64,000 nt of DNA from Actinospineispora eucalypti (GTDB lineage Bacteria; Actinomycetota; Actinomycetes; Mycobacteriales; Pseudonocardiaceae), in NCBI GenBank assembly GCA_014208095.1, contig JACHMT010000001.1, positions 930,001 to 994,000 of the forward strand, in the 5' to 3' direction. Positions within the stretch are counted from its first letter, which is position 1. Each line of letters opens with the position of its first letter. Position numbers and translations under genes: made by a program. Positions 30,625-39,082 of the stretch are shown here, piece after piece. Under the pieces are notes generated by a model, which was given only the letters and a program-made list of their open reading frames with translations, made no database searches and was not told the DNA's origin.

Positions 30625-32181
30625 TCAACGAAGCGTCCGCAGCACCGCTTTCGCGGCCTGCTGTCCGGGCACGCCGCAGATGCCGGCGCTGGGGTGGGTG
30701 CCGCCGCCGGAGAGGAACAGGCCGTCCACCGGGGAGCGGTAGCCGGCCAGCCCGGCGGCCGGGCGCAGCGGCCCGAACCGGGTGGCGGTGGGGTCGACGT
30801 GGTACACGTTGCCGTCCGGGGCGCGGAACCGCCGCTCGAAGTCTGGCGGGGTCATCACCTGCCGGTCGATCTCCAGTTCGGCCAGCCCGCCGAGGTACTT
30901 CGACGCGGTGGCCAGCACGCGTTCCGCGGTCGGGCCGGCCAGCTCGGACCAGGGCTCGGTGGGGCGCACCGGGGAGATCCCGGACCAGAACCAGAAGGTG
31001 TCCTGGCCGGCCGGGGCCTGCGACGGGTCCGCGCCGGCGGGCAGGATGGCCACCCCGGGCAGCGGGTCGGGCACCCGGCCGCGTGCGCAGTCGTGCCAGG
31101 CCTGGACGTGTTCCTCGAAGGTGGTCCAGACCAGCGCGGGGGTGCGGAGGTCGACACCGCCGGCCCGGTGTGCGGAGACCTCGACCCGGCCGCGCAGCGC
31201 CACGTCGACCTTGAACGAGGACGCGCCGGTGGAGTCGGTGGGAATGTGGGCGGCCCGCCGGGCCAGGTGCTTCGGCAGCGCGCCCTCGGGCAGCCACTCG
31301 GTCAGCGGGATCCGCACGTTGTTGGTGGTGAGCACCGCCCGGGCCGGCAGCTCGGTGCCGTCGTCCAGGCGTACGCCGGTGACCCGGCCGTGCCGGGTGA
31401 CCAGGCCGTCGACGGTTGCGTTGACCCGGATCCGGCCTCCGTGGGAGGCCAGGCAGCGGGCCAGCGCGTCGGTGACCGCGCCGGTTCCGCCGGCGAACCG
31501 GCCCACCCCGGCCCGGTGGATCAGCCCGAAGTAGATCAACACCCAGGCCGTGCCGTCGGCGAACATCGGGGCGAAGCAGGGCAGCGCGGCCAGCAGCGCG
31601 CGGACCCGCCGGTCGGTGAAGCGTTCCTCGACGAACTCGGCGTGCGAGGTGCTGAAGAAGTGCGCCAGCGGGCCGAGCCGCCCGGGGCGCAGCGCCGAGC
31701 GGGCCGCTCCGCGCAGGATCCCGGCCGGTGACGGCCGCACCGGGTTGGTGTTCAGGAACGGCACCGCGACGTTCATCGCCGCGTCCAGCGTGTTGGCCAG
31801 GTCCAGGTAGGCGGCGGCGTCCGGGCGGGAGAACCGGGCGATCTCCTCGGCGGTGCGGCGCGGGTCCCGGTGGATGCACAGCGAGGAGCCGTCCTGGTCG
31901 AGGAACGCGTAGGGCGGGTCGACCTCGATCTCGGTCAGCCCGAACCGGTGCAGCTCCAACTCGCGCGGGATGCGGGTGGTGCGCCACAGCGAGGAGTCCA
32001 TGGCGCCCTCGTTGATGCGGTGCTCCGGCGCCCCGGCCAGCACCGGGTTGGTCGAGGTCATGCCGCCGACCCGGCCGGCGGACTCCACCACCAGGACGCT
32101 GCGCCCGGCGCGGGCCAGGTAACAGGCGGCGGTCAGGCCGTTGTGGCCGGCCCCAACCACGATCACATCGGTCGCGGACAT
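30625..32181 (-). CDS. Phytoene-desaturase/PYROXD2-type FAD-dependent oxidoreductase
   Basis: 518 residues from ATG 32181 with GAGGAGGGC as binding site. The N-terminal dinucleotide motif VIVVGAGHNGLTAACYLARAG and VLVVESAGRVGGM, together with the C-terminal FAD signature SGGGTHPSAGICGVPGQQAAKAV, define the carotenoid-desaturase-like amine oxidase superfamily. The second half of the N-terminal Rossmann fold and the substrate domain have the length usual for PYROXD2-like enzymes. The natural substrate is not evident. It heads a minus-strand operon with two membrane proteins and is divergent from a TetR regulator. Confidence 0.85.
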   Translation of the reverse strand: MSATDVIVVGAGHNGLTAACYLARAGRSVLVVESAGRVGGMTSTNPVLAGAPEHRINEGAMDSSLWRTTRIPRELELHRFGLTEIEVDPPYAFLDQDGSSLCIHRDPRRTAEEIARFSRPDAAAYLDLANTLDAAMNVAVPFLNTNPVRPSPAGILRGAARSALRPGRLGPLAHFFSTSHAEFVEERFTDRRVRALLAALPCFAPMFADGTAWVLIYFGLIHRAGVGRFAGGTGAVTDALARCLASHGGRIRVNATVDGLVTRHGRVTGVRLDDGTELPARAVLTTNNVRIPLTEWLPEGALPKHLARRAAHIPTDSTGASSFKVDVALRGRVEVSAHRAGGVDLRTPALVWTTFEEHVQAWHDCARGRVPDPLPGVAILPAGADPSQAPAGQDTFWFWSGISPVRPTEPWSELAGPTAERVLATASKYLGGLAELEIDRQVMTPPDFERRFRAPDGNVYHVDPTATRFGPLRPAAGLAGYRSPVDGLFLSGGGTHPSAGICGVPGQQAAKAVLRTLR

Positions 32182-32278
32182 CGCCGGCCCTCCTCGAGGC
32201 AGGTATGTTTAGTGCTTGCTGTACTTGGACGAGGATGGGGCCGAGCACCATGAGCTGTCAAGTGGCTACCGTGGCCCC

Positions 32279-32914
32279 ATGAGCCAGCCGGCGACCGCTC
32301 GGTCCAGCGTCTACGGGCAAGGGCGCCGGTTGTTGCTCGCCTCGGCGCGCGAACTGTTCGCCGACCGCGGATACAGCGGCACCTCGACCCGGGACATCGC
32401 CGAGCGCGCCGGGGTGAGCGAGCCCATGCTGTTCCGCCACTTCGGCAGCAAGGCGAACCTGTTCCAGGAGGCGGCGGTCGCGCCCTTCGTGGAGTTCATG
32501 GACACCTACATCCAGGACTACCGGAGCCGCGAACGCCTCCGGCTCACCGCCGACGAGGAGGGCCACCGGTTGTTCGAAGGGCTGGTCGGGGCGCTGCGGG
32601 AACAGCGCGAGCTGCTCATCGCCCTGATGTCCGCCCGTCCGGCCGACCAGCCCTTCGACGAGGTGTCGCGACAGGTCCGGCAGGCCTTCGCGCACCTGCT
32701 CGAGCTGTTCGAGGAAGTGGTGGCCAACGAGTCGCGGGAGCGCGGGTTCACCGACTTCGACCTGGCCGCCTCGGTCCGCGCCATGTTCGGCATGGCGCTC
32801 TCCGTGGCGCTGCACGGCGACTGGCTGGGCCTGGGCGAGCCGGTCAGCCACGAGCGCATGCTCGCGGCGATGACGACGATGTCGGTCAAGGGACTCGGCG
32901 TCCCGCCCGGCTGA
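32279..32914 (+). CDS. TetR family transcriptional regulator
   Basis: 211 residues from ATG 32279; a start at 32216 would add 21 residues of poor sequence. The N-terminal HTH reads LLASARELFADRGYSGTSTRDIAERAGVSEPMLFRHFGSKANLF, matching TetR helices 1-4; the rest is a helical ligand domain. The 97-bp gap to the divergent FAD oxidoreductase contains an imperfect dyad, AGTGCTTGCTGTACTT (32211-32226), a candidate operator. It probably represses that operon. Confidence 0.9.
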   Translation: MSQPATARSSVYGQGRRLLLASARELFADRGYSGTSTRDIAERAGVSEPMLFRHFGSKANLFQEAAVAPFVEFMDTYIQDYRSRERLRLTADEEGHRLFEGLVGALREQRELLIALMSARPADQPFDEVSRQVRQAFAHLLELFEEVVANESRERGFTDFDLAASVRAMFGMALSVALHGDWLGLGEPVSHERMLAAMTTMSVKGLGVPPG

Positions 32915-32964
32915 ACAGTAGAGTCCAGGGCAGGTCACGGCGTTAACCGGCGGAGACGGCACAC

Positions 32965-33909
32965 ATGGACGTGCGCACGCTCAAGTACTTCGTGCTGGTC
33001 GCGGAGGAGGGCAGCATCCACGGTGGCGCGCGCCGGGCGATGGTGGCGCAGCCGGCGGTTTCGGTGGCGTTGAAGAAGCTGGAACGCGACGTCGGCGCCC
33101 CGCTGTTCGAGCGATCCCCGCGCGGGGTGGAGCTGACCGGCGCCGGGGCGGCCCTGCTGGGGCATGCCCGGCAGATTCTGCGGGCGATGGAGGACGCGCG
33201 GCGTGAGGTGCGGGGGGCGCAGGCCCAGCCGGCGTTCACCGTGGGGCTGGTGTCCGGGCGGGTGTCCGCCGGCGAGCTGACCGGCCTGATCCTGGACGCC
33301 TTCCAGAAGAGCCGGCCCGACCTGCGGCTGCGGGTGCGCGAGCTGGACTTCGTCGAGCAGTACGAGGCGGTGCTGGACGGCAGCGTGGACGTGGCCGTGG
33401 TCCGCTCGCCCTACCAGGACGAGCGGCTGGTGATGGAGCCGCTGTTCACCGAGCCGACCCTGTTGGTGGCCAGCACCGACCACCCGTTCTCCCGGCTCGC
33501 CGAGGTGCCCGTGGACGCCGCGTTGAAGGAGCGGTTCATCGACGTGGTGCGCACGCCGCGCCAGTGGCGGAACTTCTGGAGCCTGGCCGACCTGCGCAAC
33601 GAGCGGGCCCGCTCGATCCCGTCCCGGGCGGTCGGGCTGATCGACTACTCGGTCGACGTGATGCGCAACTCCGTGGTCAGCCCGATGGCCCAGAGCGCGT
33701 GGCGGCTGGGCGGGCTGGGCGCGCCGATGCTGCGGCCGGTGAAGCTGGTCGGCGCGCCGCACAGCGTGATCGGGGTCGGTTACCGGGTCGGCCACGGCAG
33801 CGACGGGGTGGACTCGTTCGCCTCGGTGGCCCGGTCGGTCACGCGGCGGTTCATCGGGATGGTCCCGGACGGCGTGCTGGCCACCCGGGCGGGGGACAAC
33901 GCCCGGTAG
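32965..33909 (+). CDS. LysR family transcriptional regulator
   Basis: 314 residues from ATG 32965. The winged HTH (TLKYFVLVAEEGSIHGGARR, VAQPAVSVALKKLERDVGAPLFER, GVELTGAG) and the two-lobed substrate-binding domain (VDVAVVRSPYQDERLVMEPLF, HPFSRLAEV) are typical. It runs in the same direction as the monooxygenase gene 93 bp downstream, so that gene or a divergent target may be controlled by it. No dedicated co-inducer can be named. Confidence 0.9.
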   Translation: MDVRTLKYFVLVAEEGSIHGGARRAMVAQPAVSVALKKLERDVGAPLFERSPRGVELTGAGAALLGHARQILRAMEDARREVRGAQAQPAFTVGLVSGRVSAGELTGLILDAFQKSRPDLRLRVRELDFVEQYEAVLDGSVDVAVVRSPYQDERLVMEPLFTEPTLLVASTDHPFSRLAEVPVDAALKERFIDVVRTPRQWRNFWSLADLRNERARSIPSRAVGLIDYSVDVMRNSVVSPMAQSAWRLGGLGAPMLRPVKLVGAPHSVIGVGYRVGHGSDGVDSFASVARSVTRRFIGMVPDGVLATRAGDNAR

Positions 33910-34002
33910 ACACCGCGGGAGGCGTGGGATAACGAGACGGTATTACCCGTGGGCCTCGGCACGCGGTCAGACTGCGAGGAACCGACTTGGTGGGAGTGAC
34001 TC

Positions 34003-35610
34003 ATGGCTGAGCAGCCGGATTGCGACGTGGTCGTCATCGGTGCCGGGTTCTCCGGCCTTTACGCGATGCACGAGTTGCGTAACCGGATGGGCCTGCGGGT
34101 GATCGGGCTGGAAGCGGCGCCCGACGTCGGCGGCACCTGGTACTGGAACCGCTACCCGGGCGCCCGCTGCGACATCGAGTCGATCCACTACTCGTATTCC
34201 TTCGACGAGCAGTTGCAGCAGGACTGGACCTGGAGCGAGCGGTACTCCGCGCAGCCGGAGATCCTGGCCTACCTGAACCACGTCGCCGACCGGTTCGACC
34301 TGCGCCGCGACTACCGGTTCGGCGTCAAGGTCGTCTCCATGGAGTGGGACGACGATGCCCGCCACTGGCGGGTGGGTACCGACCGCGGACACGAGATCCT
34401 CACCCGGTTCGTGGTTGCCGGCACCGGCAACGTGTCCATCCCGAAGGAGCCGGAGTTCAACGGCCTGGAGTCGTTCAACGGCCCGGTGTACGCCACGCAC
34501 GCCTGGCCGCACACCGAGCCGGACCTGGCCGGTAAGCGGGTCGGCATCATCGGCACCGGGGCCAGCGGCATCCAGGCCATCCCGAAGCTGGCCGAACGGG
34601 CCGGGCACCTCACGGTCTTCCAGCGCACCCCGAACTTCGCCACCCCGCTGCGCAACCGGCCGTCCGACCCGGAGGAGGTGGCGCGGACCAAGGCGAACTA
34701 CCCGGGGGTGCGGGCGGCGGCGCGCGACTCGTTCCTCGGGGTGCCGTACCGCCGGCCCGAGCACCTCGCGTTGGAGGTCGACCCGGAGCACCGCCGGGCG
34801 ACCTACGACCGGGGCTGGCAGACCGGCGGGTTCGCCATCCTGATGGAGTCATACCGGGACCTGCTGGTCGACGAGAAGGCCAACGACACGGTCGCCGAGT
34901 TCACCCGCGAGCGCATCCGGGAGCGGGTCGCCGACCCGGCCGTGGCCGAGATGCTCTGCCCGGACGACCACCCCCTCGGCACCAAGCGGCTGCCCATGGA
35001 GACCGACTACTACGAGACCTACAACCGGGACAACGTCACGCTGGTGAACGTCAAGCCGAACCAGGTGGAGGCCGTCACGCCGACCGGGCTGCGGCTGGCC
35101 GACGGCACCGAGTACGACCTGGACGTGCTGGTGCTGGCCACCGGGTTCGACGCGTTCACCGGGGCGCTGACCCGGATGGGCGTGGTCGGCCGCGAGGGGC
35201 AGAAGCTGAACGACGTGTGGGCCGCCGGCCCGGTCTCCTACCTGGGGCTGATGACCCACGGGTTCCCGAACCTGTTCACCATCACCGGCCCGGGCGCGGC
35301 CGTGGCGCTCTACAACAACCCGCTGGCCATCGAGGACCACGTGGACCTGGCCACCAAGGCGCTCCAGTACGTGCTGGACCACGGCCACCGGACCATGGAG
35401 CCGGACGCCCAGGCCCAGGCCCAGTGGCGCGAGGAGCTGAACGAACGGGCGCACGCCACGCTGTTCCCCCGGGCCGCCTCCTGGTACATGGGCGCCAACA
35501 TCCCGGGCAAGCCCCGGGTGGTGATGATGTACGTCGGCGCGGCCGCCGAGTACCGCGCCACCTGCGCCGAGGTGGTCGAGAACGACTGGCGCGGCTTCCG
35601 GTTCGACTGA
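34003..35610 (+). CDS. Flavin-containing monooxygenase, Baeyer-Villiger type-like
   Basis: 535 residues from ATG 34003. FAD motif VVVIGAGFSGLYAMHELR, the NADPH-binding GIIGTGASGIQAIPKLAERA and the ATG-type motif VLATGFDAFTG are all present. At the Baeyer-Villiger fingerprint FxGxxxHxxxW(P/D) the protein reads FNGPVYATHAWP: F, G, W and P fit, but the His is replaced by Ala with a His two positions later. The TWYWNRYPGARCDIES stretch is typical of cyclohexanone- or steroid-type BVMOs. It should oxidise a ketone or related carbonyl with NADPH and O2; substrate unknown. A LysR gene lies just upstream. Confidence 0.87.
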   Translation: MAEQPDCDVVVIGAGFSGLYAMHELRNRMGLRVIGLEAAPDVGGTWYWNRYPGARCDIESIHYSYSFDEQLQQDWTWSERYSAQPEILAYLNHVADRFDLRRDYRFGVKVVSMEWDDDARHWRVGTDRGHEILTRFVVAGTGNVSIPKEPEFNGLESFNGPVYATHAWPHTEPDLAGKRVGIIGTGASGIQAIPKLAERAGHLTVFQRTPNFATPLRNRPSDPEEVARTKANYPGVRAAARDSFLGVPYRRPEHLALEVDPEHRRATYDRGWQTGGFAILMESYRDLLVDEKANDTVAEFTRERIRERVADPAVAEMLCPDDHPLGTKRLPMETDYYETYNRDNVTLVNVKPNQVEAVTPTGLRLADGTEYDLDVLVLATGFDAFTGALTRMGVVGREGQKLNDVWAAGPVSYLGLMTHGFPNLFTITGPGAAVALYNNPLAIEDHVDLATKALQYVLDHGHRTMEPDAQAQAQWREELNERAHATLFPRAASWYMGANIPGKPRVVMMYVGAAAEYRATCAEVVENDWRGFRFD

Positions 35611-35980
35611 TCCGGCTCACTCTGACGCCGTTCCGGGACGGTGGTGCCGGGCGTCGGCGGTGCCGGTTCAAGGCGGCTCGGACGGCGCGGCTGGGCGGTC
35701 TCCCGCCGCTTGCGTGCGGCCCGTTGCGCAGCCGTCGGGCACCCGGCTCCCTCTCGCTACGTACCGTAACGGCCGGCTCGGCCTTCGCGCGGGTCTGAGC
35801 TGCCGTCGTCCGCCGAGCGCAAGCTCAGTCCGCTTGGATCATGGAAAGCACCGGACTCAGCGTGCGCTCGGTGAAGCCGCCCACCTCGGAGGCCCGCCGT
35901 TCGGCCCTGCCCGACCACGGTCCGTAACCGAGGCACGGAAGCAGACCGCCTCAGCCCCTTAAACCGGCCCGGCCCAACGG

Positions 35981-36046
35981 AAGATCCACATCAACCTCAC
36001 GCACCTTGTGGAGCCGGAACAGGGGCCTGGGGTTGATGTAGATCTT
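35981..36046. terminator. Near-perfect 16-bp inverted repeat between convergent genes
   Basis: AAGATCCACATCAACC (35981-35996) pairs with GGTTGATGTAGATCTT (36031-36046) with a single mismatch and a 34-nt loop. It lies between the convergent monooxygenase and DUF2867 genes and is probably a bidirectional terminator. The rest of the 511-bp gap 35611-36121 has no frame with gene-like third-position bias; I see nothing else in it. Confidence 0.6.
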
Positions 36047-36121
36047 GACCGCATGCGTAGGACGCGGCGGCCCCGCCTGCGGCGGCCCCGCCGGGGGCGG
36101 CGACACGTTTCCGGTGCGGTG

Positions 36122-36538
36122 TCAGGCGGCGACGCCGGCGCGGCGGACCGCCTGGCGGAGCATGAGCGGGATCAGGCGGCGGTGCAGGGGGAGCGCCGCC
36201 GCCCAGAGGGGGCGGGCCAGTGCCCTGTGCAGCCGGACCTTCGAGGTGATCACCGCGTGCTCGGCGGTGTTGTGCAGGATCAGCTCGGCGTCCAGCAACG
36301 GCGAGGAGGTCGCCAGCCGGATGGCGTCCTCGTCCACCTCGGCGATCCGCCAGCCCAGCACGTGCTCCGCCGAGCCCGGCGCACCCAGCCGCAGGCCGAG
36401 CCCGGCCCGCCAGCCGAACCGCAGGAACGCCCGCAGCGGCTTCGGCGCGTCCTCGTACACCACCCGCGCCCACCGCTCCGGGGTGTACGGCGGCCGGCGC
36501 GCGACGCGCGCGGCGAACTCCTCGGCGTAGTGCCGCAT
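36122..36538 (-). CDS. DUF2867-like small protein
   Basis: 138 residues from ATG 36538 with AAGGACGGG upstream. RPPYTPERWARVVYEDAP, RAGLGLRLGAPGSAEHVLGWRIAEVDEDAIRLATSSPLLDAELIL, and a C-terminal PLHRRLIPLMLRQAV match the actinobacterial DUF2867-like SRPBCC-type single-domain proteins. Function unknown; no TM or signal. Confidence 0.7.
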   Translation of the reverse strand: MRHYAEEFAARVARRPPYTPERWARVVYEDAPKPLRAFLRFGWRAGLGLRLGAPGSAEHVLGWRIAEVDEDAIRLATSSPLLDAELILHNTAEHAVITSKVRLHRALARPLWAAALPLHRRLIPLMLRQAVRRAGVAA

Positions 36539-36608
36539 CCCGTCCTTCTTGATCTAGCGCCGAAGGCGCTGGCTGAGCACGCGCCCAGTTAGGCGCATGC
36601 GGGGGGAT

Positions 36609-37181
36609 CTAGTGCAGTGACTGGTCCGGCGCGGTCGCCGTGAGCGAGGTGAACCGGACGGTGAGCCCGGCCCGGGTAGGGGCGCACACGTACGGCCCGG
36701 CGGTGGCCGCCGCGTCCGGCGCGAGCGGGGCCAGCCGGAACATCCGCCACGGGCCGTCGGCCACGCGCGCCCGGAAGGTCACCGCGTCGCCGGAGCGGCT
36801 GGCCCGGATCGTCACCTCGCGGCCGGCCCACTCGGGCACCGGGGCCAGCGACCAGTCCGAGTGATCCCGGGTGACCACCGCGCCCAGCTGTGGCGCCCCG
36901 TCGGAGTGCTCCACGCCGGCCTTGACCCAGTTCCGCTCGTCCACCCGCACCAACAGGCCGGCCTGGTCGAACTGCTCGGTGTAGTCCAGCGCGAAGGCCA
37001 CCTCCAGCGCCGATCCCGGTGGGAACCCGGCGAGCAGTGCGTGCCCGTCGTCGTGCACGAACCCGTAGCCGGTGGTCCGCCAGAAGTCACTGCCCTCGGC
37101 GGCGGTGACCAGCAGGTCGTCGCCGTCCGGGCGCACGCCCGGCGGCGGGTTCAACCAGCGGCCCTCGCTCCACGGGATCAC
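36609..37181 (-). CDS. DUF1349 family protein
   Basis: 190 residues from GTG 37181. A concanavalin-like beta-sandwich of the DUF1349 (YesU-type) family: WLNPPPGVRPDGDDLLVTAAEGSDFWRTTGYGF, DQAGLLVRVDERNWVKAGVEHSDG, VTIRASRSGDAVTFRARV and GPYVCAPTRAGLTVRFTSL. Function not firmly known; relatives are assumed to bind carbohydrate. It lies between the lipoprotein gene upstream (10 bp) and the DUF2867-like gene. Confidence 0.85.
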   Translation of the reverse strand: MIPWSEGRWLNPPPGVRPDGDDLLVTAAEGSDFWRTTGYGFVHDDGHALLAGFPPGSALEVAFALDYTEQFDQAGLLVRVDERNWVKAGVEHSDGAPQLGAVVTRDHSDWSLAPVPEWAGREVTIRASRSGDAVTFRARVADGPWRMFRLAPLAPDAAATAGPYVCAPTRAGLTVRFTSLTATAPDQSLH

Positions 37182-37191
37182 CCGTCGGATG

Positions 37192-37776
37192 CTAGTTGGA
37201 GTCCGCCGGGTGGTAGGTGCCCAGGTCGTCGGCCTGGGGCGGGATGTTGCAGCGGCCGCCGGCGAAGATCGGGCCTTCGGTCACCGGCTGGTCGGCCGGT
37301 GGGTCCACCTGCGCGGGCACGTTGCCGGTGAACTCGTTCTCGCAGGCGTCGGTGGCGGCTTTGGTGCCGTCCTGGCCGCCGATCCACATGTCCAGGTGGG
37401 TGTCCGCGCCGGCCGGTGGTTTCGCCGCGCCGGAGTCTTCCACGATCACGTAGCGGCGCACCGTCGGCAGGTAGAACTTGGTCCCGGGCGGCCAGTCCAT
37501 CGCGCCCTCGTGCCCGGGCACCGCGACGGTGATCGGGTCGGCGAAGGTGCCGGTGCCCGCCGCCCGCTGGTGCAGCACCGGCTCGCCGACGGTGGACGAA
37601 CCCGGCGGCGTGTTGTCCTGCCAGGAGTAGCCGGTCAGCCAGATCGACAGCTGCCGGGTGCCCGGCGCGGGGGCCTGCTGGCGGGGCTCGGGCGCGCCGG
37701 CGCACCCGCTGACCAGCACGGCCACCGCGCCCAGCGCCGCGAACGCGCCGGCCGTGAGGCGTTTCGAAGGGGTCAT
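37192..37776 (-). CDS. Lipoprotein of unknown function
   Basis: 194 residues from ATG 37776. A signal peptide with lipobox LVSGC (Cys 25) is followed by an Ala/Pro linker and a compact domain: SIWLTGYSWQDNTPPGS, TGTFADPITVAVPGHEGAM, GTKFYLPTVRRYVIVEDSG, THLDMWIGG. The DPITVA, GTKFYLP and YVIVEDSG arrangement recalls double-psi beta-barrels of the RlpA/3D-domain kind (inference). It should be anchored to the outer face of the membrane. The DUF1349 gene is 10 bp downstream. Confidence 0.7.
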   Translation of the reverse strand: MTPSKRLTAGAFAALGAVAVLVSGCAGAPEPRQQAPAPGTRQLSIWLTGYSWQDNTPPGSSTVGEPVLHQRAAGTGTFADPITVAVPGHEGAMDWPPGTKFYLPTVRRYVIVEDSGAAKPPAGADTHLDMWIGGQDGTKAATDACENEFTGNVPAQVDPPADQPVTEGPIFAGGRCNIPPQADDLGTYHPADSN

Positions 37777-37831
37777 TCGCCCCAGTGTGAGCGGGGGAAA
37801 TGTGTGTTTGCTGTGCCGGTGCGCAGCGGTC

Positions 37832-38953
37832 TCAGCGTTCCCGGTCCAGCCAGATCCGCGCGGCGGCCACCCGGTTGGGGGCGCCCAGTTTGCGCAGGAT
37901 GTTCTTCACGTGCGACTTCACCGTGCCCTCGGAAACCACCAGTTTGCGGGCGATCCGCTGGTTGGTCTCCCCGGCGGCGAGCAGGCGCAGGACGTCCACC
38001 TCGCGGCGGGTCAGCGTCTCGCCGTGCGGCCCGGTCAGCAGCGTCTCGCCGTACCTGGGTTCGCCGAGCCTCGATGGTTCGCCGAGTTTCGTGGCGTCGC
38101 CGAGTTTCGTGGGACCGCCCGCCGGCAACGAGGACCCGAACCCCGGCGCGGTCGCCAGGTTGCCGAGCTGGCCGAGGCCGGCGGCGATGGCGTTCAGCCG
38201 GTCCAGGGCGGCCAGCCGCCCGGTCACCTGGCTGAGCCCGGTGGCGTAGGCGGTGAGCATCCGGCGGTCGAACTCGTCCGGGTCCCGCCGCTGGTAATAG
38301 AGGTCGGCGTGCAGGAAGCCGACCACGCGGTCGCCGATGACCAGGGGCGCCGCCGTGTAGGACCGGGAGCGGGAGGACTCCGCGATCGCCCGGTGCAGGT
38401 CGGCGGCGCGGTGCTGCACGTCCCGCACCACGATGCCGACCCGGCGGCGCACCATCTCGGTCTCGGGGAGGCGCCCGTCCAGCAGCGGCGGGTTCGCCCC
38501 GCCGGCGGCCAGGATCTCCCGTGCCCAGTCCGCGTCCCGGTCCACGTAAACCTGCTCGGCCACCCAGGCGGAGTCCTCCAGCCGGGACACGATGCCCCGG
38601 TCGAAGCCCAGCTCGTTGATCGCCCGCGCGGCCGCGCCGAGCAACTCCTCGCCGGTGCGGCACCCGGCCACCAGGTCCAGCGCGTCGCCCACCCGGTCCA
38701 GGGCGGTGTCCCGGTGGCGCAGCGCCTCACGCTCCAGGGCCTGGTCCAGGTCGCGCACCTGGCTCAGCAGCACCAGATGGTCGGGTTCCACCCGGTGTGA
38801 CGCGGAGGTGAGCAGCTCCCGCCAGGCCAGGTCCAGCGCGACGCGGGCGTCCCCGACCGTCACCAGGTCGTCGGGCGCCGGCAGGTCGGGCAGGTCCAAC
38901 CCGGCGAGCAGCGCGACGACCCGATCGCGGTGTTCGGTGGTGAGCGGCGCCAT
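37832..38953 (-). CDS. GAF-domain LuxR family regulator
   Basis: 373 residues from ATG 38953 (GGAG six bases upstream; TTG 38959 is possible). A helical N-terminus, a GAF-like sensor region ([21 protein letters not shown]... [23 protein letters not shown]) and a linker with a degenerate repeat ([19 protein letters not shown]) precede the LuxR HTH, which reads [18 protein letters not shown] then [20 protein letters not shown]. Such proteins respond to a small ligand or redox signal. Two tandem copies of CGTTGTAGGTCGA lie in the divergent region upstream and may be its operator. Confidence 0.85.
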   Translation of the reverse strand: MAPLTTEHRDRVVALLAGLDLPDLPAPDDLVTVGDARVALDLAWRELLTSASHRVEPDHLVLLSQVRDLDQALEREALRHRDTALDRVGDALDLVAGCRTGEELLGAAARAINELGFDRGIVSRLEDSAWVAEQVYVDRDADWAREILAAGGANPPLLDGRLPETEMVRRRVGIVVRDVQHRAADLHRAIAESSRSRSYTAAPLVIGDRVVGFLHADLYYQRRDPDEFDRRMLTAYATGLSQVTGRLAALDRLNAIAAGLGQLGNLATAPGFGSSLPAGGPTKLGDATKLGEPSRLGEPRYGETLLTGPHGETLTRREVDVLRLLAAGETNQRIARKLVVSEGTVKSHVKNILRKLGAPNRVAAARIWLDRER

Positions 38954-38974
38954 CGTCAACTCCGGGCACTACGC

Positions 38975-39002
38975 CGTTGTAGGTCGAGCCGTTGTAGGTC
39001 GA
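38975..39002. promoter_or_regulatory. Two tandem 13-bp repeats in a divergent promoter region
   Basis: CGTTGTAGGTCGA occurs at 38975-38987 and again at 38990-39002, exactly 15 bp apart. The gap separates the LuxR regulator (minus strand, ATG 38953) from the MetE-like gene (GTG 39083). Tandem same-face sites suggest binding of a regulator dimer, possibly the LuxR protein itself. Confidence 0.5.
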
Positions 39003-39082
39003 AACCGTCACAGTACTTCGGCCTGGTCGGCGTGTCGCCTTCAGCGTTTGTCACTTCACCAAATGTCGTTAGGCTGACGGAG

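Noticed and set aside
33910..34002. LysR operator between the regulator and the monooxygenase
   Set aside because: GGGATAAC...GTATTACCC looks dyad-like at first, but the arms do not pair properly.
35611..35980. Gene or transposase remnant in the gap after the monooxygenase
   Set aside because: No frame shows gene-like third-position bias and no terminal repeats are visible.
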